DNA of 64,000 nt. It comes from Casuarius casuarius. Its lineage: Eukaryota > Chordata > Aves > Casuariiformes > Casuariidae. The notes under the pieces were generated by a model that saw only the letters and a list, made by a program, of their open reading frames with translations, had not been told where the DNA came from and did no database searches. The stretch is from NCBI GenBank assembly GCA_003342895.1, contig PTFA01000418.1, forward strand, positions 434,812 to 498,811. Reading direction: 5' to 3'. This document shows positions 35,049 to 47,858 of this stretch, piece after piece (the first letter of the stretch is position 1; each line of letters starts with the position of its first letter). The position numbers were made by a program, and so were the translations under genes.

Positions 35049-36780
35049 AATGGGGTGGGAGAGGAGGACAAACACTCAAGTAAGGAAGTGGTGGACAGGG
35101 TTGGCAACCAACGGCTCTAGACTGGTGGAAACTGAAGGGACCTCTTGATCAACAGAACAGGGCTGAAGTAGAATCACCCCAAGTGTATGAAAGTAAATAA
35201 GGAAGTGTCTATGGCACCACATTGTGGGGAAAGCTCTCCTGCCCTTTCTAGGAAGCCAGCATGCTGAGGTGCCTCTTTGAAGTGCCTGTACACTAATGAA
35301 TGCAGCATGGGGAATAAACAGGAAAAATTAGTCCTGTAACTGCACACAGACTTCTATGATCTCATTGTGATCAGAGATGTGATGGGATAACTCACAGGAC
35401 TGGAATGATGCAATGGATGGATAAAGGCTCCTTGGGGAGGACAGGCTAGGAAGGCAAGGAGGGGGAGTTGCCCTTTACGTGAGGGAGCTGTGGGAGTATG
35501 TGGAGCTCTGCCTGTGGATAGGTGAGGGGCTAGCTGAGAGCTTACAGGTCAGGATTAGTGAGCAGACCAGCATGGGTGACATTGTAGTGGGTGTCTGCTA
35601 TAGACACTTGATCAGAAAGAAGATGAGGACTTCTGGACAACTGGAAGAAGCCTCAAACATTTGTAGGCCTTGGTCCTTACGGGGGACCTCAACCATTTTG
35701 ACATCTGCTAGAGGGACAACACAGCAGGGTGCAAGCAATCCAGGTTTCTGGAGTGCACTCACAAAAACTTCCTAACTCAGCTGATCAAGGAACCAAAAAG
35801 GAGAGGTGTTCTGCTGGATCATCATACTTACAAACAAGGAAGAACGGGACAGAGAGGTGAAAGTTGGGGGCAGCCTTGGCTGCAGCTACCACAAGATGGT
35901 GGAGCTCAGGATCTTGAGAGGAGGGAAAAAAGCAGGATCAGAACCCTGGACTTCTGGAGAGCAGACTTTGACCTGTTCTGGGATCTGCTTGGAAGAATCC
36001 CATGGGCTACGGCCCTGGAGGGAAGAGTCCAGGACACTTAGCTGATATTCATGGATCATCTCCTGCAAGTTCACGTATGGTCCATCCCAACACACAGAAA
36101 GTAAAACAAAGGCAGCAGGAGGCCTGCATGGATGAATAAGGAGCTCCTCAGTAAACTCGAACATACAAAGGACGCGTACAAGAGATGGAAGGAGGGGCAG
36201 ATGACCCAGGGGGAATATAGAGACTGTCTGAAAATGCAGGGAGGGAATTAGGAGTGCTAAAGTCTACCTCAACTTGAAACTGGCATGGGATGTGAAGACA
36301 GCATGAAAGGCTTCTATAAGTACATAGGCAGCAAAAGGCAGGCTAGGAAAAATGTGAGCCTGCTGCTAAATGGGGCAGGGGTCCTGGTGATGAAGGACAT
36401 AGAAAAGCCAGAGGGAGTGAATACCTTCTTTGCTTCAGTCTTTACTGATAAGATTGGTCTTCAGGAATCTCAAGCCCCTGAGACCAGATAGGAAGTCTGG
36501 AGCAGTGAAGACTTACCCTTTGTGGAAGAAGATCAGGTTAGGGAACACTGAGACAAACTGGAGACACACGAGTCCATGGGCCCTGATGGCATGTACTCGC
36601 GAGTGCTGAGGGAGCTGGCCAGTGTCACTGTGAAGCCACTCTCAATTACCTTTGAAAGGTCATGGTGATCAGGAGAGCTTCCTGAGGACTGGAATAGAGC
36701 AAATGTCATCCCAATCTTTAAGAAGGGCAAAATGGAGGATCTACAGATCAGACAGCCTCACCTCAATCCCATCTCCCTCT
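35049..36780 (+). mobile_element. CR1 LINE ORF2 segment, inverted relative to its 3' end
   Basis: The + strand holds the start of CR1 ORF2, beginning with the endonuclease domain: ACACTAATGAATGCAGCATG near 35290, then ALYVRELWEYVELCLW-like and DIVVGVCYRHL-like frames. It continues to the linker before the reverse transcriptase (CCTGAGGACTGGAATAGAGC; TTCAAGAAGGGC-like sequence near 36720). Many stops and frameshifts make it inactive. It ends before the catalytic palm motifs. It adjoins the - strand CR1 3' end at 34711-35048. Confidence 0.88.
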
Positions 36781-39700
36781 ACACAATCTAACCTCTTCTA
36801 AGAGCTACTACTCTAAAACCAAACAACTTTTCTGGAGTACACTGTGCAACAAACAAAACTATTTTACAGAACTTCCTTGTCTCGTAGTTCTAATCCCAGT
36901 CTTTAATGATGAAGGTCCCTTCCTTCTCCAGACTACAAATGCAGATTCTAAAAGAAAACCTCAGCTAGAAAAATCTGCATTCTTAAACCACAAAATATAC
37001 AGGGAGTCACAGCTGTATATCACTTTCATTTTGAACTTCTCCATCGAGACCAGAATAACATCAGTCATCATTTCTTTTGATAAAAAGCATAAAGGAATTA
37101 TAAAACTTCTTTTTACAAAAGCTATTGGTTCAACAGGAGCCAAGTCAAACAACTGCAGTAGCAAGTAACTGCCCTTCAATTTTTCTTATTTGGAAGAACA
37201 AAAGAAAAAGTTGAGACCCTGAACTTCTCACCTTCACAAGTATCTGCAAATCCTGCAGATATAGCAAGTCCTAGAAATTGTCATTTTATTTCCTGTCCAT
37301 GCCACGTAACATTTTAAAGGTATTTATTTAGAAAATTTCACCAAAATACCCTACCAGTCAATTTAGAGTAACTGTCCCTCTCCCCTGACTATTTATCAAT
37401 TTTACTTTAGCCATACCTCCGAAGAAATAAAAATGCCATTTTAACAGATGTCTAGACACACTTCAGTTTGTATTCTGTTTAAAAGACTGTTTGCCTATAT
37501 ACTTGGAAAACATAATTTCTTCTTGTCTGAAATAGATTGCTTCCAGTCCATTGCAGAGGTAGGAATTCGAAAGAATGGACTTACTCAAGGGTGTCTAAGG
37601 GCAACCATTCACATCTACTCCCACTATCCTGTGCTGTCACTGGGCTGTCAGTTGAGGCTAGTCAGCTTGTATACCAACACCTTCTCTCTCCTCTTCCTCT
37701 TCCTGCTGCACCCTCAGACTTCAGCTACAGTTTCCTCTGGAATTTTGCCCTACTTGTGAATATTCTTTTTTAAAATGTAAAAATGCAAAAACCATGGGAA
37801 CATGAATCCCATGTGTTGAATACTAGGTAATCTATTGCTCTTGAGCATAACAGGCACAAGAACTGTAATTCTTTATTTAAGATAACATCCCTCCCACTCC
37901 CTTATGTGGCAGCAAAAGGCAGCTTTTTCCAATTCAGGGTATTCACACGGTCCATTTGTTTTGTTTCAATCAGTGCAGTAAAAGGAATTGAAATGTTATC
38001 AGTAAGTACTGTCACATTAATGAATCCTGAAGAAGAGAGATATATAAATTATATTTTCCCACAATCCCTCAAATAAATATTATAGAACTTAAGGATCCAG
38101 AAAGGTATGCATTTCCAATTCCTCTGTAAAGAGTAAACTAAAAAATTAAAAGTTACTGAGAAGATGATGTAGAACTAATCAAACATCCAAACTTTTAGGC
38201 TTCTTTCACTTCTTCCTCCAGTGCTTTCCCTTTCCTCCCCTACACCTGAATTCAGCTGGTTTTCTGCACGCTGCAGATAAACCTCACAGAACAAAATGGA
38301 CTCTTTGTTACAGGAACATTCTGATTCATATACACATAAAAAAGTAAGAAACACACTGACATGAATTTGCACAGGTTTTTGGAGGGTTACTCCTCATAAC
38401 GAATTGAAGAATGTCTTACAATTAGCCTTGAAAAGGAGGCAGCATAGAACACCAGAGCATGAAAGGATTTGCTATCAGAAGTTGCTGCTGTGTGGAGCAG
38501 AGATTCAGCTCCAGAAATTGCTCAGTGTTTCCTTTTTTTTGTACCCTCTCTGGACTCATCCTGGGGCTGACGAGCGATAGTCTTTGAAGTAAGTGTCACT
38601 GTTCATCTGAGGACTTGCCACCTCTTAGATAAATGAATTCACTAGCAGTTCAAGTGCATGAAACCTGCAATTGCTTCAACCCAGTTCTTGTTCACTTGCC
38701 AGAAGCAGGGCAAGAGCTATCACCACTTAATGGGAGAAATACATCTTACGTTAAACTGTCAAGAAGGCATTGTTTTAAAGTGAACAATTCCAACACTTTC
38801 TTTTATATATACAGCTCAAAATGTATTTGCTATGTCGTGGCATAGGAAATGTCTTTTTGCTATCACACAGAGTAGTAACATTTTATACTCATCCTGTGTC
38901 ACTTCTGCAGCATCTGAAGATGCTATTAACTGAAAAAAGTGAAGACTAGCATATCAAATTTAATCAAACACTTGATTTACCCAGGTGGAGCACCTTTTAA
39001 ACCTGTTCTGCCCAATAAAATTAAGTTACATATTCTAGAGGATTTTTGTTCAGTTGTTTTTTTAAGTGCTGATTTTAGGATAATTTTATTAAGCTTGGGA
39101 TTGAGTAGTGCAAATCCGTGATAAACATCAACTTCTATACCTAAATAAAAGCATGTACATTAAGTAAGTATTAGAGAACATATGTGCATTATTATTCTTA
39201 AGAATTTATTCAAACCCTGACTTTAAAGAACAACCGGAACTGAGTTCAGTTTGGTAGGCTGTTTCACCACTCATTCTCATCCCACTCCAAGTCAATTCCA
39301 CTACCCATCTAAATCACAGAAGATCTTTTCAAGACCTCCAGATGATTTCATAATCTAGAGGTTGAGATACTCAAAAACTTCTCCCTGAGCAAGCAGAGGA
39401 ATTGCCAATTCGTGGTAACAGGTATTGTAAAAACATATACACCTTGGGTATCATTTGTGTTCAGTATACCTTTCTTACTAGTATCTTAGGAAAAGGCACC
39501 TCCTTCTGTAGTATAAGAGTATTTAGTACATACTTTCGTAAGACAAATGTCACAAACAAATGCAGAACACTATTTAATGTTTCAGAAAAACATAGCCTAA
39601 GCATATGAGTGAGGAAAGAATCACCTTCTTGCCTTATTTTATTACGTGATTCCAGCTTCAGTGATAATGTTATCTTTGAGTCTTTGGATCAGAGCTGCCA

Positions 39701-40543
39701 TATTCTTTCAGGGTTCTGATCTTGTGAAGGAACATGCCTTGTGTTCTATTCAGTAGGGTTGGGTATATTAGTATGTTGATCCTGTTTAAGTTCCTGTAGG
39801 AAGACATATTATTGATTACAGTCATTGTTCTTCCAACTCTCAGATGAATTTTGTCCAAACCAAAAGATCTAGGAAAGAATCACTGGTCTGAGTACAAAGT
39901 CGAAAGTCAAAAATTATCAAATGCACCAAGTCAGAGAGGAGTTTTCATCTCTAATACTTCATCACATGCCTGACAAAACAGACATAATGTACACTACTTC
40001 ACTAAATTCAACATGTTTCTGGATAAGAAACACGACTACCACGAATGACATCAATGAAAGCATGATCTTAATTTCAGCACTAATAGGTACAAACCCATGA
40101 CTGAAAGTTAAGTCTTAGTTTTATCATAGTAGATCTATGCGTAAAACTCCCTTGACATTACATATTTGTTTCTGTATTTCCCTAGTCCTACTCTGGCAAA
40201 CTGTAGTGCAGTTCTGGTTAAAATTGAAGTCACTTCAGTCTGCAGTAACAGCATTAGTCCAGTTACTGATAACCTTGTCTGCACTCCTGATTTGTAAGAA
40301 ATTAGTAAGTCAAATATGCAACTATTAAATGATACTGAGTTAAGAATACTCTGTATTGCTGAGCTATTAACACGATGATTTCTGACCATAGCTATTGTGC
40401 ACAAAATGTCCAGTTTGTCCCTTCAGCAACAGAATGATTTTTAAGTGAATTTAAAGTAGAGCTGGCTAATGCAGGGGAAAAAAAATATGGCCAAGACAGA
40501 CATACAAACTCAAACCTGGAATTTAAAGTCCTGAAGTTTCATA

Positions 40544-40640
40544 AGCAACCTGCCCTAGTCAACCCTGCTCTGAGCAAAGGTGTTGGACTAGATGATCTCT
40601 AGAGATCCCTTTCCAACCTCAAATATTCTGTGATTCTGTA
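40544..40640 (+). mobile_element. CR1 LINE, short 3' tail
   Basis: Only the last ~97 bp of CR1 remain: AGCAACCTGCCCTAGTCAAC, GTGTTGGACTAGATGATCTC, then the terminal ATTCTGTGATTCTGTA. It is a heavily 5'-truncated copy in + orientation. Confidence 0.9.
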
Positions 40641-42183
40641 GAAAATTAGACTGTTGGATGTAACGACATATTCAAAAAGAATATTTCTGACAGCATATGT
40701 AATTCCCACAAATTAGTTTAAGTTAAATTTCTATGACTATTTGCAGTGGCCAACTTAATTTATGAATGCTATACACTGACCTGTATGTTACAGCATTTTA
40801 TATAAGAGACAGTGATAATTCAGGACTAGTCAGTTTGCGATAGTAAAAGAAAACAACATCAGGTAAAGAATGTCCTTTAAAAACCAGTGCTTCTGTAACC
40901 CAGAATCATAAGTGGACAGCATCAGAACCACAGAGTCTGGAATGTTTAGTTTTGACCTGAATACTGAAGGACTGGTAATTCAAAGGAATTTCTTCTCAAG
41001 AAAAGGCATTGGTTTGGGGAGCCAAGCGGAAAACCAGAACTTTTTAAGGCACAGTTGAAGGAGACAGACTAACCCAGCATGCCAGTAAGAGAAAGGGGTT
41101 AAATAAAAAAGGATTTTTTTTTCCTCACTAGTATAGCTCTAAGGATAAATTTTAGTAGTAGAAAAGGGCATTTATACTCCACTGAATTTGTTCCAATTAT
41201 GATTACAAAATACACATTTTTTCTCTTGAATAAAGATTATACTGTTAATGGGATTTTCTTCAAGCATTTAAGGTAACAACTAGCAAAGAGTTGTCAGAGG
41301 CTTTTCAAAATCGTATGCAGCAAAGAGAAACTGGTTTGGTATTTCAAATTTACTTCAACAGACTTGGAGAAGTTTTGGATGTAGCGCATGACCTACAGCA
41401 TCTATACAATTTGAGAAGTATTCAGCTGTTCTCGGAATGAAGACTTTTTGTATATTTATTTCTCATATTGAATTTAATGCTATTCAAACAAGATCAACTA
41501 ATTTTGGATAGTTTATGTTCTCCTGAAGTGTACAAAAACCCTCATGCTACCTAAGCATAGGTTCCGTCAAAAATCTTATGCACCCCACTCCAACACAAAT
41601 GCTCCATCTTCCCTGGGACAAGACCAGGAAGCTTCCTTCTAATCCTGTACCTTCTACAGGCTTGCTAGTTACCTGACCTCCACCAAGATCCTGGCAGTCA
41701 TCATTTAAAGTCATATTCAGGTAGGAAAATTTTTTCTCCAAATCCATCCAAATATACTCATTGTGTAAAGCAAAAAGATTTTTGTGAAGTGCTAACAAAA
41801 ATGTGATAAACTGCAATGAATACTAAGTATATACCATGAATATTAAAAGTAATAAAGATAAAATATACAGAAAATGCTGAAGCAACTTCATCATCATGTG
41901 GGTACACCAGGATTTAGAAAACGTCCTGAGTATTAGCCATGAACAAGGATTTCCATGAGCTACTCCCAAGCTCTTGGATGCAGGCATTAGGTAACTTGGG
42001 CTCAATAGCAAAAGTGCCACATAGGAGAAATTGTAAGATCCTTCACATAGTGGCCGCATTTCCTCTTTTTCAAAACACAGCAACTAAATATTCTTGTTAT
42101 TGTTCATGATGAATAATGTATAATGTTCTTTTGTGCTATTCTGTACTCTTAAACCTCTATTTTGTGCGAAGCATTCACAAGAA

Positions 42184-42215
42184 AGCGCGGGCGCACACAC
42201 ACACTCGTGTGTGTC
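42184..42215. repeat. CG/CA-GT hairpin-forming simple repeat
   Basis: GCGCGGGCGC leads into ACACACAC (42197-42204), a two-base loop, and GTGTGTGT (42207-42214). The last two runs are perfect inverted repeats. The tract also alternates purine and pyrimidine. Confidence 0.85.
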
Positions 42216-42818
42216 CAAGCCTATGACAGGATTTTCTGTTGAGATCCCGAGCAACTAAAAAGTGTAAGATACACCATTGCTTAAAACCCATCACAGCATC
42301 TAATATTCATTCCTGTGAGACTAGAACAGCTCAGTGGTTGAAACGCTGAGTTAAGGAAATGAAAGTGTTCAGGTACCTGCCAAAGCAGATGAGATTCAGT
42401 AAGATAGTTTTCTGTTCTGCTCCCTGTTCTAGGCATCACTTTAAAGTCAGAGAAAAATGCAGAAAGTCTTAAGGAGGTGGGGGGGGGGGGGAGAAAAGAG
42501 AGCCCACTCTCTCAACTGAATATCCTAACCATGGAGCACAAAAGCATGCTCCAGTCCCCATTAGTAAGCCTCCCCCCCACAAGCATCATTAATTGAACTG
42601 TTTCATTGTCCTTTGAAAAGTAAGTGTTTGCAAACAAACCTGTAATTTAAATTCCTTCAAAACAGAGACATGTGTCATTTGCTTCCTCATAATAGTTCAA
42701 CTACTTTGGAAAATAGGTACTCAAAACCATTCTTTATAACTAGAACAGCTGGAAAATTTTCAGTAACCCCTAATTACTTTTCCTAGTGGCTAGCTCCAGG
42801 CACCTTCCTGCATAGCCT

Positions 42819-42864
42819 AGTGTTTGTATAAGATCCATTTCCGAAATGAAGAACAAATCACAGG
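42819..42864 (+). other. Exon-like segment with good splice sites
   Basis: An acceptor (GCACCTTCCTGCATAG) and a donor (ATCACAG|GTAAGTTTA) enclose 46 bp containing ATGAAGAACAAATCACAG. It is about 100 bp upstream of a second exon-like segment with a similar donor. It may belong to a non-coding transcript or be chance. Confidence 0.2.
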
Positions 42865-42960
42865 TAAGTTTAAATCATAAGCAAAACTGTTACTACTCCC
42901 TGCTGATCTCTAAACCACCATTCCTTCCCCAAGAAGCGGGGGGAATGTCTGTCTTTACAG

Positions 42961-42992
42961 CAAGAACTGCTGAGCCGTATGCACAGCAGCTG
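42961..42992 (+). other. Microexon-like segment with strong splice sites
   Basis: A strong acceptor (GAATGTCTGTCTTTACAG) and a strong donor (AGCTG|GTAAGT) enclose 32 bp, open in the frame QELLSRMHSS. It lies about 750 bp from the CpG island, but in an orientation that does not start from it. It may be a microexon, a lncRNA exon or chance. Confidence 0.22.
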
Positions 42993-43724
42993 GTAAGTTT
43001 AGCCTATACCTAAATTGCCACTACTCCCAATATCTGCTAAAGAAATCTAAAAACCAGCTGCAGTGTTTTTAATAACCAGGGATGTAAAGTGAAATTTAAA
43101 GCAGTGATTAATGTGCAGTTTAGCCAGCTGCTCAACATCTAGAAGAGGCAACCCAAAAAAAGGTCCGAGTCTGCAGGGCAGGATAATGCTGCCTGCTTTG
43201 GTTGTCTGGCTTGCACTTGCCTGTCTTTGAGTTCTCAAAGCACTGTGTGCCCAGAGCACTGGATAAGAAATCAAGGCATCCAGACCATAGTTCTGGTCTC
43301 CAGACTGTATAAAAACATTAAAGTTGGGCAATGCATGTCCAAATCTTCCATTAGCCATACCTATTAACATGCATACATCTTACCAAAAATTCGTGAACAT
43401 TCATTCTTGCAAACCACAAAAAAAAAGGGGGGGGGAGAAAAACACCTTCAGAAACCAGCGTCAGTTCAAACAGCTTGGAGAATACCACCACTATACGGAG
43501 GCATGTCTAAAGTCAGCATGCAAAAGAAATCAGTAAGCTTAAAAAGCTAGGTCACATTTTCATTAGCATCACAGGCAAAACAATCTCAACTCGGTGAATT
43601 TCACTTAATTCATTGCCAGTTAACTTAAACTTTTAGCTACTGATTCCAATACTGATTTAAAAAAGACAAACAATTAAATAGACCTTTAGGGGAACACCTT
43701 TTCTCCCCCTTCCAAAGCTCAACT

Positions 43725-44145
43725 TCAGCCCAGCACTTCTCCTCCTCCCTTCAACTCCCCCTGCTTTCGCCCCACCTTACACTCAGCTAGGGACTGGGAC
43801 CTCCACGGGTCGGGCCGCAGTCCCTCGGAGGCACCCCTGCTCTGGCGTGGAGCGCCCCCTGCCGCGTCCACAACAACGTCCCCTTCCCCACCTCTCCTCC
43901 TCTGTCTGCTCCAAAAACGCACCGCCTCGCACACCGCCTTCTTCTGCCTCCTCACGCCGCAGCAGCCCCCGAGTGGCCGCAGCGCTGCCTGCGCGGGGCC
44001 GGTTCCACCCGCCTCGGGGCGGCTGGAACCGGCTGGAACCGGCTGTGACCGGCGCAGGGCAGCTGGCGGCCCCACCTGCCCGCCCCTCTGCACAGGGAGC
44101 CCCGTGGTCCCGCTGCCCGGAGCCGGGCCATTACGCGCAGCACAA
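43725..44145. promoter_or_regulatory. CpG island, probable promoter of an unidentified gene
   Basis: About 420 bp of GC-rich, CpG-rich DNA in AT-rich surroundings. It has Sp1-like boxes (GGGGCGG, CCGCCCC), GCGCGG and ACGCGC motifs, and three tandem GGCTGGAACC/GGCTGTGACC decamers at 44021-44050. CpG islands in birds usually mark gene starts. The direction is unclear. On the - strand an ATG at about 44130 opens a short, Arg-rich, acid-free frame (MARLRAAGPRGSLCRG) followed by CAG|GTGGGG, which could be a first coding exon; this is weak. No matching downstream exons were recognised in the window. Confidence 0.6.
44021..44050. repeat. Three tandem decamers in the CpG island
   Basis: GGCTGGAACC, GGCTGGAACC and GGCTGTGACC stand in direct succession. 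The inverted GGTTCC core occurs just upstream (about 44000). This may be a repeated binding site or simple slippage. Confidence 0.88.
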
Positions 44146-44155
44146 AATTACCTAC

Positions 44156-44300
44156 CTGGGAGGCAACAGGGGAAATAAAAGCTGTCATGTTTTTAAATAA
44201 CTGAAGACAAGTGTAAATCTGCTCTGGAGTCATCGGGAAATTAAATATTCCCCAATGGTAGACACGGGTCTTTCCAGGGATGCCAGTTCCTCTGTCATCA
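44156..44300 (-). other. Exon-like segment beside the CpG island
   Basis: On the - strand, ACAACCCTTGCAG is a possible acceptor and CTCCCAG|GTAGGT a good donor. Between them a frame is open throughout, including GTGIPGKTRVYHWGIF and MTPEQIYTCLQLFKN. Its position is on the upstream side of the island for a - strand gene. It could be an exon of an upstream-initiated transcript or a chance open frame. No family recognised. Confidence 0.22.
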
Positions 44301-47300
44301 CTGCAAGGGTTGTTTATTAATGAACCCTAGTTAAATCATTTTCTCTTCCTAGATTTTTCTGTTAACTTCTGAGGAAGGTTACATAAGCAACTGGAGACCA
44401 AAATACCTTGTACTGTAGCATCCTTACATTTTTCAGCATCCTTTCGAACATATTTCAAGCTAAACCTTCCCAAAGGCTTTTTCCACAGACAGATTTATCA
44501 CCAGGCTTTAAATAGTTGATATTATGTATAATTTTTATTAAACATGAAAGTCTTTCAAATTAATTAGACAGCTGATTAGTTAGTAAGCCTGTTTGTCACT
44601 GCTATCACTCCCAACATTTTTCACTGCATAACTGATAAATACCTGATTACACTGGAAGTTAATTGGTTTTTAACAGAGCATGTGCAGAAAGAAGTTGAAG
44701 TTGTGAGATACATGCCAATCAAAACATAATGCAGTTTTTAACTGGAGAAGATTAACACATGCCACTTCACCAGGTTTGAACCCACCTTCCTCCTCCTCAA
44801 AAGCTACTTGAAGAGATAAAATTCTTGACCTGGAGTACACAAGGTGAATAAATTGCATTACTTCGTTCTTCCACTTCTCCTTACAAAATGGCTTTTATGC
44901 ACCGTAAAGTTTCTTTAACTTCAGTTGAATTTTACATCCCGGTAAGGTGGTTAAGACTAACCTAAGGCAATTTATTACACATGGATTGTTTACTTTGGTA
45001 CCCCTTTTGAAAAATACCTCAGTCCAACAAGATGAAAAGGAATATTAACTGCTTGTAATATGGAAGAGAAGCAGAAATATTTATGTAAAAGCTGTTTTCC
45101 TGTTGTCTGCTAAAATGAAGAAAACAGCAATATTAAGGCTTTTTTTTTAGGGAGGAATATAATGCAGACAGAATAACCTTCTTTAAGAGTCAGAGGCAGC
45201 AGTCCTGGGCAGGGTATTTTTCCAATAATATTTCAAAATTATTACAGATCTTAGAAAGGAACCGGTTGTAGGAATTGTGCTCTCTTAAAATATACTTCCA
45301 TGTGAAATTTGTAATTTTTATAACAATTTATTTCAGTAAGTGTATGTTTAAAAAAATGCACTTTCATATATTTGATAGCATTCTATTTGGAACATGGAAT
45401 GTGATTTATGGTATTGTTGAAGAACTTTATATTGACAATATGAGTGAACGTGAAGTACTCTGTAGGAGTACAGGTATCTTTCATTCCATTTCTGGATCTA
45501 CGCTCCTACACGTTCTCTCAATCCATTCTGTACTACAACAGTTTAAAAATAATTCTGTTCCTACTCTTGCATTACCCATTTTAAACTCCTGCTTTAAAGT
45601 TCTGTCTTGATCCCAGCTATGTTCTTTTCTCTCTCCTTTTACATTCCTAAGCCCTACTTTTTCAGTCGTCTCCTTAAATATTGAAGATCACAGATTATAA
45701 AAAAGGTTAGTTTTACCTTGATCAGCCTTCAGAAAACCAAAAGGTTAACTAAATACATCACAACATCAATACTATTCTCCTTTCTAATACCATCCAAAGA
45801 TATTCAGTCTTGGCATTTCTGATGTTATTTTGCTAACAATCTTTCTAGAAAAATCTATTATTTTCCTGAACTCTTTCACTTGACCTCAAATAACACCAAT
45901 AACTCAAAGCTAATTAACACTTTAATTATTCTTTTATATACTTGTTTCATTTTCAAATATGCCATACATTTAGCTGTCCAAATGAGCCGTTCTTCTGCTC
46001 AGAAGAAAAGTGTAGCCCTAAGACTACCGAAGTCTATTCATTAAGATATTTTTTCATAGCATAGTCTCTGCTAAGAATGTTTCATCACTTTAGTGGACCA
46101 GGTATTAAAAATTCATTCTGGTCTTGCCGTAACAGTCCAATGAATAGATATCTAGCCCTGTGATTTTAATCAGTTTCATGGAATCTGCTGAGCTTTACTA
46201 ACACTACTGACGTTCTTGTCAGATCATATTGTCTTAATTGCAAAGTTAAGATTCTGGCATTCTCATGAGGTCAATTGTTTTATGAGTGTATTTCGACTTG
46301 TGAAGATTAAAACCTTACATCGTAACAGATGCACTTTCAGAAAAAAATGGGCAAATGGTTGTTCTTTAAAAGCCCTTTTTTCTGTGACTAGAGCTAGACA
46401 AGATGATCATGGGAAACTGTAGCAGTGGCCTGCAAGAGCACAGGATGATGTGCCACCACGGAGAAGATACAGAAGACTATCAAAGCCACAAGAATGATAC
46501 CAAAGAAAAGAAAGAAAGAATTTTTTCCAGCATTGTGCCTCCCAGTTAAGGATGTTTCACCAGATCAATGCTAGTACTTCAGCGTCAGTAGGTCCCTCTC
46601 CCTTTTTGTAGAGAAAGCACTACTTTTTTGCTTTGCCTTTTACTATCTTTTGCAACTTCAACTTAGCGATTACTTTCTACTATATTACGGGGATTAGTAA
46701 TTGTGGTTTTGTGTGTTGTGTGTGTCCATGTAAGTGTGTCCGTGTGTGTGTAATAAATATGTGTGTTTCCTGTGCCAGCCTTGCCACACAAAGTGACTGA
46801 TTCTGAGGCACCAAGTCCAAGTAAACTCAGATGCAACATAGCTATTTATTGTAACGGTCTGTTGATACAAAAAGCTACAAATTCTCTGGTGAATACCCCC
46901 ACATATTTTCTGGTTATGCCAGTGTTGGCAAGTACATAATTATGTGTTCTAGCCCCTAATCTTTACTAAAAGAACTTTGCACCTACTTCTTACTTCTTAC
47001 ATACAATAGATTTAAAGACACTGCAGAAAGGAATTCAGAATCAGACATTATTAGTCAGTTTGTAGTTAGTCAAGACCTAAAAGCAGCTGATAGGAATAGT
47101 TCTAGCAACACCTGAAATCCAAGTGTTGTCTGGGATTTACACATCTTGAGGCTGCAGGAAGGCATATCCACTATGTTGATAATTCTGAGAATTGGTATTT
47201 ATTCCTCTTAGAAAGAGTTGAAAAGCACTTAAATTTTTCTGCATTACATTTAGAGGACAATAGACAGGCAGACTTTTTGTTTAGCTTCTGAATATTCAAA

Positions 47301-47691
47301 AATTCATCTGTCAAACTTGTAGGACTTTAGACAGTCTCAGAAACACAGCTAAGGAAACCTACAGAATCAAAGAGAGACAGCTATTTCAAGCATTTCTTTT
47401 TCATTAAATAGAAGTTGGACAGCCAGAACATAAATAAAATAAAATAATAATAAAATAAAAATAATAAAATAGTAAAATAAAAGACGGAACATGGGTTTTC
47501 TGATCCCATTTGTAGGCTCAGGTATATGAATTCTATCTCCAGTCCTTTGCTAAGCAGCCTCATTCTTTTTATAGTTTTAGTCATAATAATGCAGTTTTGC
47601 AAAAGTACACAAGCACTTCACTTTATATCTGTGATACACATATGGTGAAGTACCAACATAACTTGTTGTGGGCTGAAAGCTTATGTGTGTA
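44301..47691. other. AT-rich DNA, no supported gene
   Basis: No exon chain or transposon end is visible. A GT-rich microsatellite occurs near 46709-46752 and an A/T-rich (TAAAA)n-type run at 47425-47482. The 111-codon frame at 45275-45610 has no recognisable content. Confidence 0.5.
47425..47482. repeat. A/T-rich (TAAAA)n-type microsatellite
   Basis: Imperfect ATAAA/AATAAA units repeat over about 58 bp. The AATAAA motifs within it are repeat-derived. Confidence 0.8.
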
Positions 47692-47858
47692 AAAAACTTT
47701 TTATGATGAGGGTGGTCAAACACCGGAACAGGTTGTCCAGAAAGGTTGTGGAGTCTCCATCCTTGGAGACATTCCAAACCCAACTGGACACAGGGGGGGT
47801 TGGACCAGACGATGTCCAGAGGTCCCTTCCAGCCTCACCCATTCTGTGATTCTATACA
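47692..47858 (+). mobile_element. CR1 LINE, 3' end fragment
   Basis: The sense CR1 3' end contains GATGAGGGTGGTCAAACACC, GGAACAGGTTGTCCAGAAAG, CTCCATCCTTGGAGACATTC and TTGGACCAGACGATGTCCAG. It ends ATTCTGTGATTCTATACATA. It is well preserved apart from a deletion before the GGGTTGGAC block. Confidence 0.92.

Larger units (their letters stand above)
36781..42818. other. AT-rich DNA, no supported gene
   Basis: Apart from a short CR1 tail (40544-40640), an acacac/gtgtgt hairpin (42184-42215) and a poly-G run (about 42478-42491), I see no gene or element. Open frames (up to about 100 codons, as at 37448-37759) lack splice or family support. Confidence 0.5.

Noticed and set aside
34799..36491. Several 70-98 codon frames
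   Set aside because: They are pieces of inactivated CR1 sequence in both orientations, not separate genes.
44770..44786. GGTTTGAACCCACC resembling a tRNA B box
   Set aside because: No A box, acceptor stem or terminator at the expected distances.
47425..47482. Cluster of AATAAA motifs as polyadenylation signals
   Set aside because: They arise from a TAAAA-type microsatellite.
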